64,000 nucleotides of DNA. It comes from Gammaproteobacteria bacterium (lineage in GTDB: Bacteria > Pseudomonadota > Gammaproteobacteria > Eutrophobiales > Eutrophobiaceae). Position numbers and translations under genes: made by a program. The DNA lies in contig WLWS01000001.1 of assembly GCA_012103475.1 (NCBI GenBank), forward strand, positions 953,881 to 1,017,880, written 5' to 3'. Below the pieces are notes generated by a model. It saw nothing but the letters and a program-made list of their open reading frames with translations. It was not told where the DNA came from and did no database searches. Below are positions 27,284 to 36,310 of the stretch, one piece after another. Positions within the stretch are counted from its first letter, which is position 1. Each line of letters opens with the position of its first letter.

Positions 27284-27870
27284 GTTTTATTGATGATCTG
27301 AAAAATCTGGATCAGAACAACCCCGGTTCCTGGCCACTACCGATTCAGCTGGCTGCGTCAGCGCTACTATGTATCGCTCTAGTCGGTGCTGGTTATAAAT
27401 TCGACTGGAGCAAGCAGATTGAAGAGTTGGACGGAATTGTTGCGAAAGAACAGGAACACAAAACCACTTTCGAGGCGAAACAGAAAAAAGTAGCCAATCT
27501 TCTTCCTTTACGTGAACAAATGAAGGAAATGGAACAATCTTTTGGTGATATGGTCAGGCAGTTACCGAATAAAACGGAAGTAGCCGGATTGCTCGTGGAT
27601 ATTTCTCAAACCGGGCTGGCCGCAGGTCTGGAGTTTGAATTATTTCAGCCACGTGCGGAAGCACCTTCTGAATTTTATGCCGAGTTGCCAATTAGCATAA
27701 GAATAAAAGGTAATTATCATCAAATGGGCGAGTTCGTCAGCGGGCTTGCAGCCTTACCGCGAATTGTTACTACTCACGATATAAAAATCCAGAAAGGCGG
27801 TGCCACTCCTGGTGGCCTTACGATGTCGGCTACTGCCAAGACTTATCGGGCTATAGAAGATGATGAATAG
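27280..27870 (+). CDS. pilO: type IV pilus assembly protein PilO
   Basis: Bitopic inner-membrane partner of PilN, 196 residues: short cytoplasmic tail, membrane span (about 22-42), coiled coil (about 48-85), periplasmic ferredoxin-like domain with the conserved FQPRAE and LPISIRIKGNYHQMGEF stretches. The PilNO heterodimer sets the geometry of the pilus machine between PilM and PilP. Overlaps pilN by 4 nt and pilP by 11 nt. Confidence 0.96.
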   Translation: MSFIDDLKNLDQNNPGSWPLPIQLAASALLCIALVGAGYKFDWSKQIEELDGIVAKEQEHKTTFEAKQKKVANLLPLREQMKEMEQSFGDMVRQLPNKTEVAGLLVDISQTGLAAGLEFELFQPRAEAPSEFYAELPISIRIKGNYHQMGEFVSGLAALPRIVTTHDIKIQKGGATPGGLTMSATAKTYRAIEDDE

Positions 27871-28450
27871 TAGAAAAATCGTAAACCCCACGATGATGCG
27901 CAATTGCAAGTCATCGCTATTGATGGTTCTGGCCTCGCTATTTCTAAGTGCATGTGTATCGAAGGATATGAGTGATCTTGATATGTGGACTCAGGAAGTG
28001 CTGGCGCGCCCAGGTGGAAGAATCGAGCCGCTACCTGAAATTAAACCCTATGAGGCTTATGCCTACGAATCTGCAAAAGATAATGGACGCGACCCTTTTG
28101 AAGCTTTTTATCAGAAACGCCAGCAAGAGGAAGTTCTAAAGGATGAAAATGTCGGCCTGACCAAGGAAATGGAAAACGAAATTAAAAATCGAAATCGTGA
28201 AGAATTGGAACAGTTTGAACTGGATGGACTCAGAATGGTTGGCACACTGGAAAATTCCGATGAAAACTGGGCGATAATCAGTGATCCGGACAATACAGTA
28301 CACAGGGTCAGAGTAGGGAATTATATGGGGCGTAATATCGGGAAAATCATCAACATTTTTGAAGATCGAATCGAGTTGCGTGAAATCGTACAGGATAGCA
28401 ATGGTCGATGGGATGAACGTCAGGCCGCAATCGTGCTAGTTGAAGAATAA
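27860..28450 (+). CDS. pilP: type IV pilus lipoprotein PilP
   Basis: Inner-membrane lipoprotein that bridges PilNO to the secretin PilQ. The signal peptide ends in a lipobox LFLSAC (Cys near residue 32), followed by a disordered linker and a C-terminal beta-sandwich HR domain (about 110-196; LRMVGTLENSDENWAII... VRVGNYMGRNIGKI). The start used overlaps pilO; a later ATG at 27893 (MMRNCKSS) would give a more usual signal-peptide length and may be the real one. Confidence 0.94.
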   Translation: MMNSRKIVNPTMMRNCKSSLLMVLASLFLSACVSKDMSDLDMWTQEVLARPGGRIEPLPEIKPYEAYAYESAKDNGRDPFEAFYQKRQQEEVLKDENVGLTKEMENEIKNRNREELEQFELDGLRMVGTLENSDENWAIISDPDNTVHRVRVGNYMGRNIGKIINIFEDRIELREIVQDSNGRWDERQAAIVLVEE

Positions 28451-28471
28451 ATGTTATGGGGTGGCAATAAA

Positions 28472-30601
28472 ATGATTGAAACAACAACAATCAACATGCT
28501 TCGCGAAAAAGCGAATTCACACACTAAGCGCATTAGACAGGTGGCATTCCTGCTAATAGCCAGTTCAGTCTTTCTGATGGAAACTGCTTTTGCGATTAGC
28601 TTGAATGATATTAGCTACTCCGCATTGCCTGGCGACAGGGTTCAGCTAAGTATGCGATTCTCTGAAGCTTTGCAGGAAGAACCGGTTAATTTTACAATCG
28701 ATAATCCGGCCCGAATTGCGATTGATCTTCCGAACGTAAGCCTCAATGTAGATGAGAAGAGTCAGTCTATTGGAATAGGTATGGCTCATAGTGTGGCCGC
28801 TGTCGAAGCGGCAGACCGTACCCGGGTAGTTGTGAATCTTGTCAGCTCAACGTCTTACGATATCAAACTTCAGGATAACCTTGTGCTGGTTACGCTGGGA
28901 GCCGGATCCCCGGTTATGGATGAATCACAATCCAGAGTATCTTCTTCACGTAATCCTTCAGGTCCGACTACTGCCAGTATTGAAAATATTGACTTTCGAA
29001 GGGGAGACGCTGGAGAAGGTCGCATTATTGTTAAGCTTTCAGACCCGTCTGTCGGGGTGAATCTGGGGACAGAATCCGGTCAGATTGTCGTTGATTTCAT
29101 TTCGACGAATCTACCGTCCGAGCTCGATCGTCGACTGGATGTTATTGACTTCGCGACCCCGGTTAAGGAAGTCGACACCTCATCCTATGGTGGTGGTGCA
29201 AGAATGTTAATCAGCACAGTTAACGAACAGTATGATCATCTTGCGTATCAGTCAGAAGATGTTTTCACAATCGAAATCAGACCTTTGTCTGATGAAGAAC
29301 AGGAAGAAGTTAAGAAAAAGAAATTCGGTTATACGGGTGAAAGATTATCTCTTAATTTCCAGAATATTGAAGTTCGAGCAGTACTGCAGTTAATTGCTGA
29401 CTTTACCGGATTGAATCTGGTTGCCAGTGATACTGTCGGTGGTAACGTGACATTGCGCTTGAAGAATGTTCCCTGGGATCAGGCACTGGATATCATTCTT
29501 AAAGCAAAAGGTCTGGCCATGCGGCAGGCTGGAAACGTGATGATGGTCGGCCCTCAGGAAGAAATTGCCGCAAGAGAAAAACTGGAACTGGAATCTCAGC
29601 GACAGGTTGAAGAACTGGCTCCTTTGAGAACAGAATTTGTGCAAATCAATTATGCCAAAGCGGCAGATTTGGCAGGACTGATCCAGTCAGGTGAAAACAA
29701 CTTGTTATCTGATAGAGGTAACGTATCTATTGATGAAAGAACCAACACATTGATCGTTCAGGATGTGAGCACAAGTCTGGAAGCAATAAGAAGTATGGTT
29801 TCAAAACTTGATATCCCTATTAAACAGGTGATGATTGAATCCAGAATCGTCAACGCTGACGAAAGTTTCACAAGAGATCTCGGAGTGCAGTTTGGATATA
29901 GCAAACATAGTGATCAGTCAAACCAGGTAAATGGTGAACTCTTCGCAGCTGGTGGTGGCACGGTTCCCGGTTTTAGACAATTTGGGGCGCCAACTGCTTT
30001 CAATCGTGGTGCGGATGATCTTCTGGTTAGTCTCCCAGTCGCTGGTGCAACCTCAGGAATTGGTTTGGCAGTGGGTAAGATAGGTTCTTATTTGCTACAG
30101 CTTGAACTATCCGCTTTGCTCGCTGAAGGTAGAGGTGAAGATATAGCGAGTCCCAAGGTTATTACTTCTAATCAGACCGAGGCTGTTATTGAATCCGGTG
30201 TCGAAATTCCTTTCCAGGAAGCTTCTTCGAGTGGTGCCACATCTGTCTCGTTTAAGAAAGCTGTTTTAGGTTTGCGGGTTACACCTCAAATTACTCCGGA
30301 TAACAGGGTTCTACTCGATTTGAACGTGAACCAGGATACTCGAGGCTCCCCGGATGTTCTTGGTGTACCGCCGATTAATACCAGAAATGTACAAACTCAG
30401 GTACTTGTGGATGACGGCGAAACGGTAGTTCTTGGTGGTGTATACAGTCAGGTTGACAGAACCTCAAGTGATAGAGTGCCATTTTTTGGTGAACTACCAG
30501 TACTTGGTTTTCTGTTCAAGAAGAACAGGGTTGAAAACCAGAGAACAGAATTACTGATATTCGTGACACCGAAAATCATTAAGGAAGATCTGAAAATATA
30601 G
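28472..30601 (+). CDS. pilQ: type IV pilus secretin PilQ
   Basis: Outer-membrane secretin through which the pilus passes. The protein has a signal peptide ending around METAFA, two N-terminal AMIN domains that bind peptidoglycan (about 40-240), a secretin N0/STN domain beginning LSLNFQNIEVRAVLQLIADFTGLN, an N1 domain and the C-terminal secretin barrel with the VPFFGELPVLGFLFK signature. I prefer the ATG at 28472, preceded by GGGGTGG 7 nt upstream, to one seven codons earlier that abuts the pilP stop. A clear intrinsic terminator follows. Confidence 0.95.
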   Translation: MIETTTINMLREKANSHTKRIRQVAFLLIASSVFLMETAFAISLNDISYSALPGDRVQLSMRFSEALQEEPVNFTIDNPARIAIDLPNVSLNVDEKSQSIGIGMAHSVAAVEAADRTRVVVNLVSSTSYDIKLQDNLVLVTLGAGSPVMDESQSRVSSSRNPSGPTTASIENIDFRRGDAGEGRIIVKLSDPSVGVNLGTESGQIVVDFISTNLPSELDRRLDVIDFATPVKEVDTSSYGGGARMLISTVNEQYDHLAYQSEDVFTIEIRPLSDEEQEEVKKKKFGYTGERLSLNFQNIEVRAVLQLIADFTGLNLVASDTVGGNVTLRLKNVPWDQALDIILKAKGLAMRQAGNVMMVGPQEEIAAREKLELESQRQVEELAPLRTEFVQINYAKAADLAGLIQSGENNLLSDRGNVSIDERTNTLIVQDVSTSLEAIRSMVSKLDIPIKQVMIESRIVNADESFTRDLGVQFGYSKHSDQSNQVNGELFAAGGGTVPGFRQFGAPTAFNRGADDLLVSLPVAGATSGIGLAVGKIGSYLLQLELSALLAEGRGEDIASPKVITSNQTEAVIESGVEIPFQEASSSGATSVSFKKAVLGLRVTPQITPDNRVLLDLNVNQDTRGSPDVLGVPPINTRNVQTQVLVDDGETVVLGGVYSQVDRTSSDRVPFFGELPVLGFLFKKNRVENQRTELLIFVTPKIIKEDLKI

Positions 30602-30631
30602 CTGTAACAAGGTTAAGTAGTGCTCTAGAAG

Positions 30632-30660
30632 AGGTGTAGCTACGGCTACACCTTTTTTTT
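30632..30660 (+). terminator. intrinsic terminator of the pilMNOPQ operon
   Basis: Perfect 9-bp stem AGGTGTAGC (30632-30640) / GCTACACCT (30645-30653) with loop TACG, ending in an eight-T run (30653-30660). It lies 30 nt after the pilQ stop and separates the pilus operon from aroK. Confidence 0.92.
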
Positions 30661-30733
30661 AACCAACAGTTGTGTAAGCGTAGATTACTATTTCATCTTA
30701 TCGAAGCGATAAATCAGATACCTGATTAATTCA

Positions 30734-31243
30734 ATGCAGAATATATTTTTGGTGGGCCCGATGGGCTCCGGTAAAAGCACTATCGGCCGACAACTGGCTC
30801 TTCATCTGGGCAAAGATTTTTTCGATTCTGATCGTGAAATTGAGTCGAAGACGGGTGTCGATATTGCCCTGATTTTTGAAATTGAAGGGGAAGCCGGTTT
30901 TCGGAAACGCGAATCCAGGATGATTGAAGAACTGTCTGCCAGACAGGGTGTTATTATTGCGACAGGAGGTGGGGTAGTTCTTAGTGAAGACAACAGACGT
31001 TGTTTGAGCAGGAGCGGTATAGTTTTCTATCTGAAGTCTTCTGCGCAGAGACTATTTGAACGTACAGTACGTGATAAGCAGCGACCACTACTAAATACAG
31101 ATGATAGAAAGCAAACTATAGAAAAGCTTTTACAAGAACGGAACCCTCTCTATGAGGAAGTCGCAGATTATACTATCTCTACAGATAGCGAACCTGTAAA
31201 ACAAATTATTGGCGATATTTGTCGTTACCTGGGTGAAGAATGA
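30734..31243 (+). CDS. aroK: shikimate kinase
   Basis: Phosphorylates shikimate in aromatic amino-acid synthesis. A 169-residue P-loop kinase: Walker A GPMGSGKST (8-16), shikimate-binding DSD (about 34-36), RKRESR-like segment (FRKRESRMI), GGG (about 79-81) and the lid RDKQRPLL. The upstream 70 nt hold two small inverted repeats (TTATCG-AAG-CGATAA at 30698-30712; AATCAG-ATAC-CTGATT at 30713-30728) but no clear ribosome site. The stop overlaps aroB by 4 nt. Confidence 0.96.
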   Translation: MQNIFLVGPMGSGKSTIGRQLALHLGKDFFDSDREIESKTGVDIALIFEIEGEAGFRKRESRMIEELSARQGVIIATGGGVVLSEDNRRCLSRSGIVFYLKSSAQRLFERTVRDKQRPLLNTDDRKQTIEKLLQERNPLYEEVADYTISTDSEPVKQIIGDICRYLGEE

Positions 31244-32328
31244 AAGAGATATTGGTTAGTCTTGGGGAAAAAAGTTACCCGATATATATTGGTGAAAATG
31301 TTCTCAAGTCGGTCGACTTGTTTTCTAAGGTGTTGAATACCACACAGGTATTGGTTATCACCAATACTACTGTTGAAAAGCTTTATGCAAAATTATTGCT
31401 GGATACTCTTAATCAATATGATCCCGAACTTTATGTCATCGAAGACGGCGAGTCCTATAAAAGCCTGGATGTCATAAACGATATAATCACGCAGCTTCTG
31501 CAGAGACGCTTCAGCCGTAACTGCATTATTATTGCTCTGGGTGGTGGTGTTGTCGGTGATATTTCCGGTTTTGCAGCCGCATGTTATCAGCGAGGTGTGG
31601 GGTATATTCAGGTGCCAACAACACTTTTGGCGCAGGTTGATTCATCTGTAGGTGGAAAAACTGCAGTCAATCATGCGTTGGGGAAAAACATGATCGGGGC
31701 ATTTCACCAGCCACTGGCTGTTGTTTCTGATACTACAGTTTTATCGACTCTACCGGATCGAGAGTTGGTAGCGGGACTGGCTGAGATTATTAAATACGGT
31801 TTAATCAGGGATTATGACTTTTTTTGCTGGCTTGAATCCAATATAAATAAATTGCTTGCACGTGATAATTTGGCTTTACAGGAGGCAATTGAACGATCCT
31901 GTATAAACAAGGCAATCATTGTCGCTGAAGATGAAAAGGAGAAAGGACTCCGTGCCTTGCTAAATTTTGGCCATACATTCGGTCATGCGATTGAAACAGG
32001 TCTTGCATATAAGGATTGGTTACATGGCGAAGCGGTGGGTTTAGGTATGTTCATGGCAGCCGAAATGTCGCATAGACAAGGTTGGCTGGATAGAGAGTCT
32101 CTCAAAAGGATAGAAAGCATACTCTCGAAAGTTCAACTACCTTTGGTCTTACCGGAAAAGATGCTCGATACGGATATGAGAGACCTTATGTCGGTGGATA
32201 AAAAAGCAACAGACAAAGGATTGCGGCTAGTGCTACTGAAAGAAATTGGCAGAGCTCTGGTTACCAGTGAGTACGAAGAACAGTATTTATCGCAAACACT
32301 GAATCACTTCAGAGAAGCAGCGAGATAA
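31240..32328 (+). CDS. aroB: 3-dehydroquinate synthase
   Basis: Second step of the shikimate pathway, NAD- and divalent-metal-dependent. 362 residues with DGESYKSLD (about 67-75), ALGGGVVGDISGFAAA (about 103-118), the PTTLLAQVDSSVGGKTA active-site segment, and metal ligands in the NFGHTFGHAIE helix. Its ATG overlaps the aroK stop (ATGA). aroK-aroB order is conserved across gammaproteobacteria. Confidence 0.97.
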   Translation: MKEILVSLGEKSYPIYIGENVLKSVDLFSKVLNTTQVLVITNTTVEKLYAKLLLDTLNQYDPELYVIEDGESYKSLDVINDIITQLLQRRFSRNCIIIALGGGVVGDISGFAAACYQRGVGYIQVPTTLLAQVDSSVGGKTAVNHALGKNMIGAFHQPLAVVSDTTVLSTLPDRELVAGLAEIIKYGLIRDYDFFCWLESNINKLLARDNLALQEAIERSCINKAIIVAEDEKEKGLRALLNFGHTFGHAIETGLAYKDWLHGEAVGLGMFMAAEMSHRQGWLDRESLKRIESILSKVQLPLVLPEKMLDTDMRDLMSVDKKATDKGLRLVLLKEIGRALVTSEYEEQYLSQTLNHFREAAR

Positions 32329-32330
32329 GA

Positions 32331-33470
32331 TTGAGTCCAGTACTATCAGCATATGCGGCGAGTGACAAAACCACACGAGGCCGGGTTTATCGGGAAGAAG
32401 TTTCTCCCTTAAGGAGTGAATATCAGCGTGACAGAGATCGTATTGTGCATTGCTCTGCATTCAGAAGACTCGAGTACAAGACACAGGTCTTTGTTAATCA
32501 TGAAGGGGACATGTTTAGAAACAGGCTGACACATTCACTTGAAGTTTCACAGATTGGAAGAACTGTTTCCAGAGCACTATTACTAAATGAAGACCTGACA
32601 GAAGCGATTTGCCTTGCCCATGACCTGGGACACACACCATTTGGTCATGCCGGTCAGGATGCACTTAATCAATGTATGCGAGAACATGGAGGATTCGAAC
32701 ACAATCTTCAGTCCTTGAGGGTCGTTGATAAACTCGAGGAAAAGTATGCTGATTTCAGCGGTCTCAATTTAACCTTCGAGACGCGGGAAGGGATACTGAA
32801 GCACTGTTCTTCAGAGCGAGCGAGAACACTTGGACAGATTGGGAGTCGTTTTCTGGAAAAGAAATTACCTTCTCTTGAGGCTCAGGTTGCCAATATAGCT
32901 GATGAGATTGCTTATAATAATCATGATGTGGATGATGGACTGCGCTCAGGCTTGATTACGATTGAAGATCTACAAGCTTGCCGGATTATTGATGAGCACA
33001 TCAAATTTGTCAGAAAAAAATGGCCTTCTATCGAGGGAAGGGCACTGGTGAACGAGTTAATTCGACGGATGATAAATAGTCTGGTAACTGATTTGGTAGA
33101 AACAAGTAAATTGTTGATAGATTCTTCGGGAGTCGAAACAATTGATGATGTGAGAAATACCTCAATACCCTTGATAAAACTGGGTGATGATATGGCGGAA
33201 AAGCACAAACAGTTAAAAATATTTCTTAAACAAAAGCTGTATAGACATCATAATGTTCGAAGTATGGGAGATAGATCCAAACATGTTATAAACACTTTGT
33301 TTGAAGCGTACTGCGAGGATCCGGTTAAGTTTTTAAAGAAGAAGAAAATGGATAAACCTCGGAATCATGAAGGCAAGAAAATCGAATCAGAAGTCAGAGA
33401 TTATATTGCAGGCATGACAGATCGATTTGCTATGCAGGAATTCAGTCGACTAACGTCGCTTCGGGAGTGA
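32331..33470 (+). CDS. HD-domain dNTP triphosphohydrolase (dGTPase-like)
   Basis: Hydrolyses deoxynucleoside triphosphates to nucleoside and tripolyphosphate, controlling dNTP pools. The 379-residue protein shows the N-terminal RDRDRIVHCSAFRRLEYKTQVF block, HD-superfamily metal ligands in RLTHSLEV and LAHDLGHTPFGHAG, and IADEIAYNNHDVDDGLR. It matches the 'dGTPase-like' branch rather than E. coli Dgt. The start is TTG two nt after the aroB stop; no upstream alternative reproduces the family N-terminus. It sits where damX immediately follows aroB in E. coli. Confidence 0.92.
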   Translation: MSPVLSAYAASDKTTRGRVYREEVSPLRSEYQRDRDRIVHCSAFRRLEYKTQVFVNHEGDMFRNRLTHSLEVSQIGRTVSRALLLNEDLTEAICLAHDLGHTPFGHAGQDALNQCMREHGGFEHNLQSLRVVDKLEEKYADFSGLNLTFETREGILKHCSSERARTLGQIGSRFLEKKLPSLEAQVANIADEIAYNNHDVDDGLRSGLITIEDLQACRIIDEHIKFVRKKWPSIEGRALVNELIRRMINSLVTDLVETSKLLIDSSGVETIDDVRNTSIPLIKLGDDMAEKHKQLKIFLKQKLYRHHNVRSMGDRSKHVINTLFEAYCEDPVKFLKKKKMDKPRNHEGKKIESEVRDYIAGMTDRFAMQEFSRLTSLRE

Positions 33471-33486
33471 CTGGGGATAGTTAGAA

Positions 33487-34521
33487 ATGAGTAATGTTAA
33501 TTCTGAAGAGAAATATTACCTTGAATTCGGTCTGGAAAAGGATCCATTTCCATTCGGTGTCATCGACAAAAATATCTTCCTCACTCCCGAAATCAACAGA
33601 AGGTTAAAATACGCCAAACAACTTATCACCAGCAGCAATAAATTACTGGTAATTGCTTCTCTTCCCGGTGCCGGCAAGTCGCTACTGGCTGAAAAATTGT
33701 TAGTGCTTGCAGATAAAGATTGGCAAAGTTGTTCGTTGATAGCTGATGAAAAAATGGATATCGAATCATTAGCTTTTAAGTTAATTCAACAGCTATTACC
33801 TGAGCAGAAAATTGATTCAAAGCTATCAATTAGTATGCTACACAAATACCTGGAAACATCGTATAAAGAGGAAGTATTACCGGTTTTGCTAATTGATGAT
33901 GCCGAAAAACTGAAATTCGAAACCCTGCAGTTTGTATTACAATTAGCCGATTTGAGATATAACGATGCGATGTTTCGAATTGTTCTTTTTGCCAACGAAT
34001 CAATATCAGAAACTTTTACAAAAGCCGGATTAAAAGAACTTGCCGACGACACAGTCCATTTCCTGCATATGCCTGGGTTTCGACAAGATCAAATCAGGAC
34101 CTATCTGAAATACCGTTTTTCATCATGTGGTGAGAACATTGAATTACCTTTTACGGATGAGGATATTACTTATATCCATTCCGTAAGTGGCGGACTTGCT
34201 GGTGGCGTAAATTTTGTAGCAAGACAGTTGATGCTCGAATCATCGATAGATAAAAAGCCCCAGAAAAGTTATGCCAAACTGAGTGTGTTGCTTTCGTTTA
34301 TAGTGCTTGTACTCGCCGGATATATATCTCTCAATAAATCAGAAATCGATACTGTAGACGCAGTTAAGGTGTCGAATACGAAAACTCCACAATCTGACAC
34401 CAATGTCATTGGTAATCATTCACCCGACGCGGCGAATGATCTTGTTATATTGGGTGATTCTATCTCTTTAAAATTATCTGAATTTCAGATAAGCAATAAT
34501 AGTTCTACTGGAGATCAGTAA
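33487..34521 (+). CDS. GspA/DamX-like AAA ATPase with a membrane anchor, lacking SPOR
   Basis: A 344-residue protein beginning with the FGLEKDPFPFGV block of the ExeA/GspA ATPase family. Walker A is SLPGAGKS (58-65) and Walker B LLIDDAE (about 135-141); one membrane span lies near 265-281, leaving a short polar periplasmic tail (~60 residues) with no SPOR domain. The next gene is a paralogue that keeps SPOR. Such proteins couple cytoplasmic ATPase activity to cell-wall structures in division or envelope assembly. The pair likely arose by tandem duplication. Confidence 0.82.
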   Translation: MSNVNSEEKYYLEFGLEKDPFPFGVIDKNIFLTPEINRRLKYAKQLITSSNKLLVIASLPGAGKSLLAEKLLVLADKDWQSCSLIADEKMDIESLAFKLIQQLLPEQKIDSKLSISMLHKYLETSYKEEVLPVLLIDDAEKLKFETLQFVLQLADLRYNDAMFRIVLFANESISETFTKAGLKELADDTVHFLHMPGFRQDQIRTYLKYRFSSCGENIELPFTDEDITYIHSVSGGLAGGVNFVARQLMLESSIDKKPQKSYAKLSVLLSFIVLVLAGYISLNKSEIDTVDAVKVSNTKTPQSDTNVIGNHSPDAANDLVILGDSISLKLSEFQISNNSSTGDQ

Positions 34522-34523
34522 TA

Positions 34524-36014
34524 TTGGTCGACAAAGCCTTTTCTCGTAAGGGGTATTTCAGGAACCTTGGCTTGTCCAGAGATCCATTCTCAGATCTCTA
34601 TGAACCCGAATCTTATGTGAGTACTCCAGAACTACAACAACGTCTCGAATTAAGCAAACATCTGCTTGAATTCAGCCATCAACTCTTATTGATACGAGGC
34701 TTTGCCAGAGTTGGTAAAACTGTATTTGGGAAACATCTGGTTGAGAATGCGGATGATGACTGGCTTATCTGTCAACTCGAAGGGAATGAATCAATCGGTC
34801 CGGACCAAATAGTAAAGTCGATGTTGCAAGCGCATCCGGATATTCTTGAGAACGAATCTGAAACTATTGCCTCACTTGACAGGTATCTTGAGTATTGTCA
34901 GCTCAATTCGAAAGTTCCTGTTTTGATAGTAAATGACGCACATTTGCTTGAACGTAAGTCGATAAAATTTATATTGCAGTTGATTGAATTCCGGTACAAA
35001 GAAACTTTCGTCCGCGCAGTACTCATCGCTGAAGATAATTTTCTTGCCGTTTTAAATGAGATCGCCGAGGAACAGTCAAAAACTAATCTTGTTCATTCGA
35101 TTACTATCCCTCCTTTTAATCTGCAACAAACAGAAGATTATATTAATCACCGTCTGCTGGCGTCTGGTGGGGAGACAAAGCAGCTCTCAAAGAAAGAAAT
35201 AGGTCGAATATTTAAAGTATCAGCAGGAATCGCCGGTGATATCAGTTTTCTGGCGAAACAGGGCTTGTCAGATCCGGCACAACTTGGAGGATCGAATATA
35301 AAGGAACAAGGAGTCAGCTCTCACACTGAAAAATCCAAACAGCTCTTCATGCTCATATTTGCGGCCGCAGCCCTGACTGTACTTATCGGTTTGTTTTTCA
35401 TGAAGAGTGAGTATGAGACGAGTAGTGAAAGTAAGGTTTTCAATGTCGCCTTGCCACCAGCGAAAATGACTAGCGGCTCCACTGAGGAAGCGAATGACAG
35501 TCAGCCTGCTGAAGATTACCAAATTAACTCTGGTAGTCCGCCTCCTGAAGTTGAGCGAACCCAGGTTTCATCATCGATCCTTGACGATAAGTCTGCTTCG
35601 GCTAAAGCAGTCAAAAAAGTGGCGTCAGCGCCAGCAAGTAGAAACAGCATAGCGGCTTATAAAACATCAGATAAGACTATTTCCAATGGCATGATCCAAC
35701 CAGATGAGATGTCGCTTAAAGCTGATTCCTGGCTCCTTGCACAAGCTGAAAGTAGCTATGTTCTGCAATTGATTGGAGCAACTGAAATGAGCACAATTTC
35801 ACGCTTTATAGAAGAAGCCAAATTGAATCAGCAGGAGTTAGCCTTGTATAAAACATCGAAAACAGGGCAGGACTGGTATGTTCTGGTTTATGGTAACTAT
35901 CCGAATTTGCCTATGGCGCGCGCCGCAGCCAAAGATTTACCAGCTCGAGCGCAAGCTGAATCACCCTGGGCGAAGTCAATGTTGGTCATTCATAAGGCAT
36001 TGAAAACGCAATAA
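34524..36014 (+). CDS. damX: DamX-like ATPase with C-terminal SPOR domain
   Basis: A 496-residue bitopic protein: AAA domain starting LGLSRDPFSDLYEP, Walker A GFARVGKT (59-66), Walker B-like VLIVNDAH (about 131-138, Asn where the first Asp is usual), a membrane span (about 273-292), a long Ser/Pro/Ala-rich periplasmic linker, and a SPOR domain (about 415-496; SSYVLQLIGAT... DWYVLVYGNYPNLPMARAA). DamX localises to the septum by SPOR binding to peptidoglycan; gene order aroKB-damX supports the name. Start is TTG with GGAG 10 nt upstream. It follows its SPOR-less paralogue by 2 nt. Confidence 0.85.
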   Translation: MVDKAFSRKGYFRNLGLSRDPFSDLYEPESYVSTPELQQRLELSKHLLEFSHQLLLIRGFARVGKTVFGKHLVENADDDWLICQLEGNESIGPDQIVKSMLQAHPDILENESETIASLDRYLEYCQLNSKVPVLIVNDAHLLERKSIKFILQLIEFRYKETFVRAVLIAEDNFLAVLNEIAEEQSKTNLVHSITIPPFNLQQTEDYINHRLLASGGETKQLSKKEIGRIFKVSAGIAGDISFLAKQGLSDPAQLGGSNIKEQGVSSHTEKSKQLFMLIFAAAALTVLIGLFFMKSEYETSSESKVFNVALPPAKMTSGSTEEANDSQPAEDYQINSGSPPPEVERTQVSSSILDDKSASAKAVKKVASAPASRNSIAAYKTSDKTISNGMIQPDEMSLKADSWLLAQAESSYVLQLIGATEMSTISRFIEEAKLNQQELALYKTSKTGQDWYVLVYGNYPNLPMARAAAKDLPARAQAESPWAKSMLVIHKALKTQ

Positions 36015-36133
36015 GCTGCTGATTCGTTAAAAGATTGCAAAATAAAGTGCAGCTAAAATCTTTTATATTCTTCAAAAAACATCGAAAATCGCCTAAAAAT
36101 AGACATTCCGTTTACTCTTCAAAATGTTCGGCA

Positions 36134-36162
36134 GTGACATAAGTACGTGGCTTTATTATAAT
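36134..36162 (+). promoter_or_regulatory. near-consensus sigma-70 promoter for gltBD
   Basis: GTGACA (36134-36139) and a perfect TATAAT (36157-36162) are separated by exactly 17 nt. The start of transcription would be near 36169, leaving a leader of about 140 nt before gltB at 36311. This is the strongest promoter-like sequence I see in the window. Confidence 0.75.
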
Positions 36163-36168
36163 CGCGCT

Positions 36169-36262
36169 CCTTTTCGCTTATAGAAAAGGCACGGAATTAC
36201 ATCGAGGGGATGTGTTCTCGCGCATGTCGGCCGGGATTTGTACCTGCTAAGAAAACCGACAT
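36169..36262 (+). promoter_or_regulatory. structured 5' leader of gltB
   Basis: The leader RNA can form a hairpin right at its 5' end, CCTTTTC (36169-36175) with GAAAAGG (36183-36189), and a second, ATGTCGG (36224-36230) with CCGACAT (36256-36262), enclosing 25 nt. The long leader and two stable stems suggest post-transcriptional control of glutamate synthase. I do not recognise a known riboswitch class. Confidence 0.4.
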
Positions 36263-36310
36263 CCACCTGAAAAAACTTTCACTGTCATAAAAATACGGTA
36301 GCCAGTAAGT

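Noticed and set aside
36015..36060. Intrinsic terminator after the damX-like gene
   Set aside because: AAAAGATT can pair with AATCTTTT, but the loop is over 20 nt and the stem is AT-only, too weak to call.
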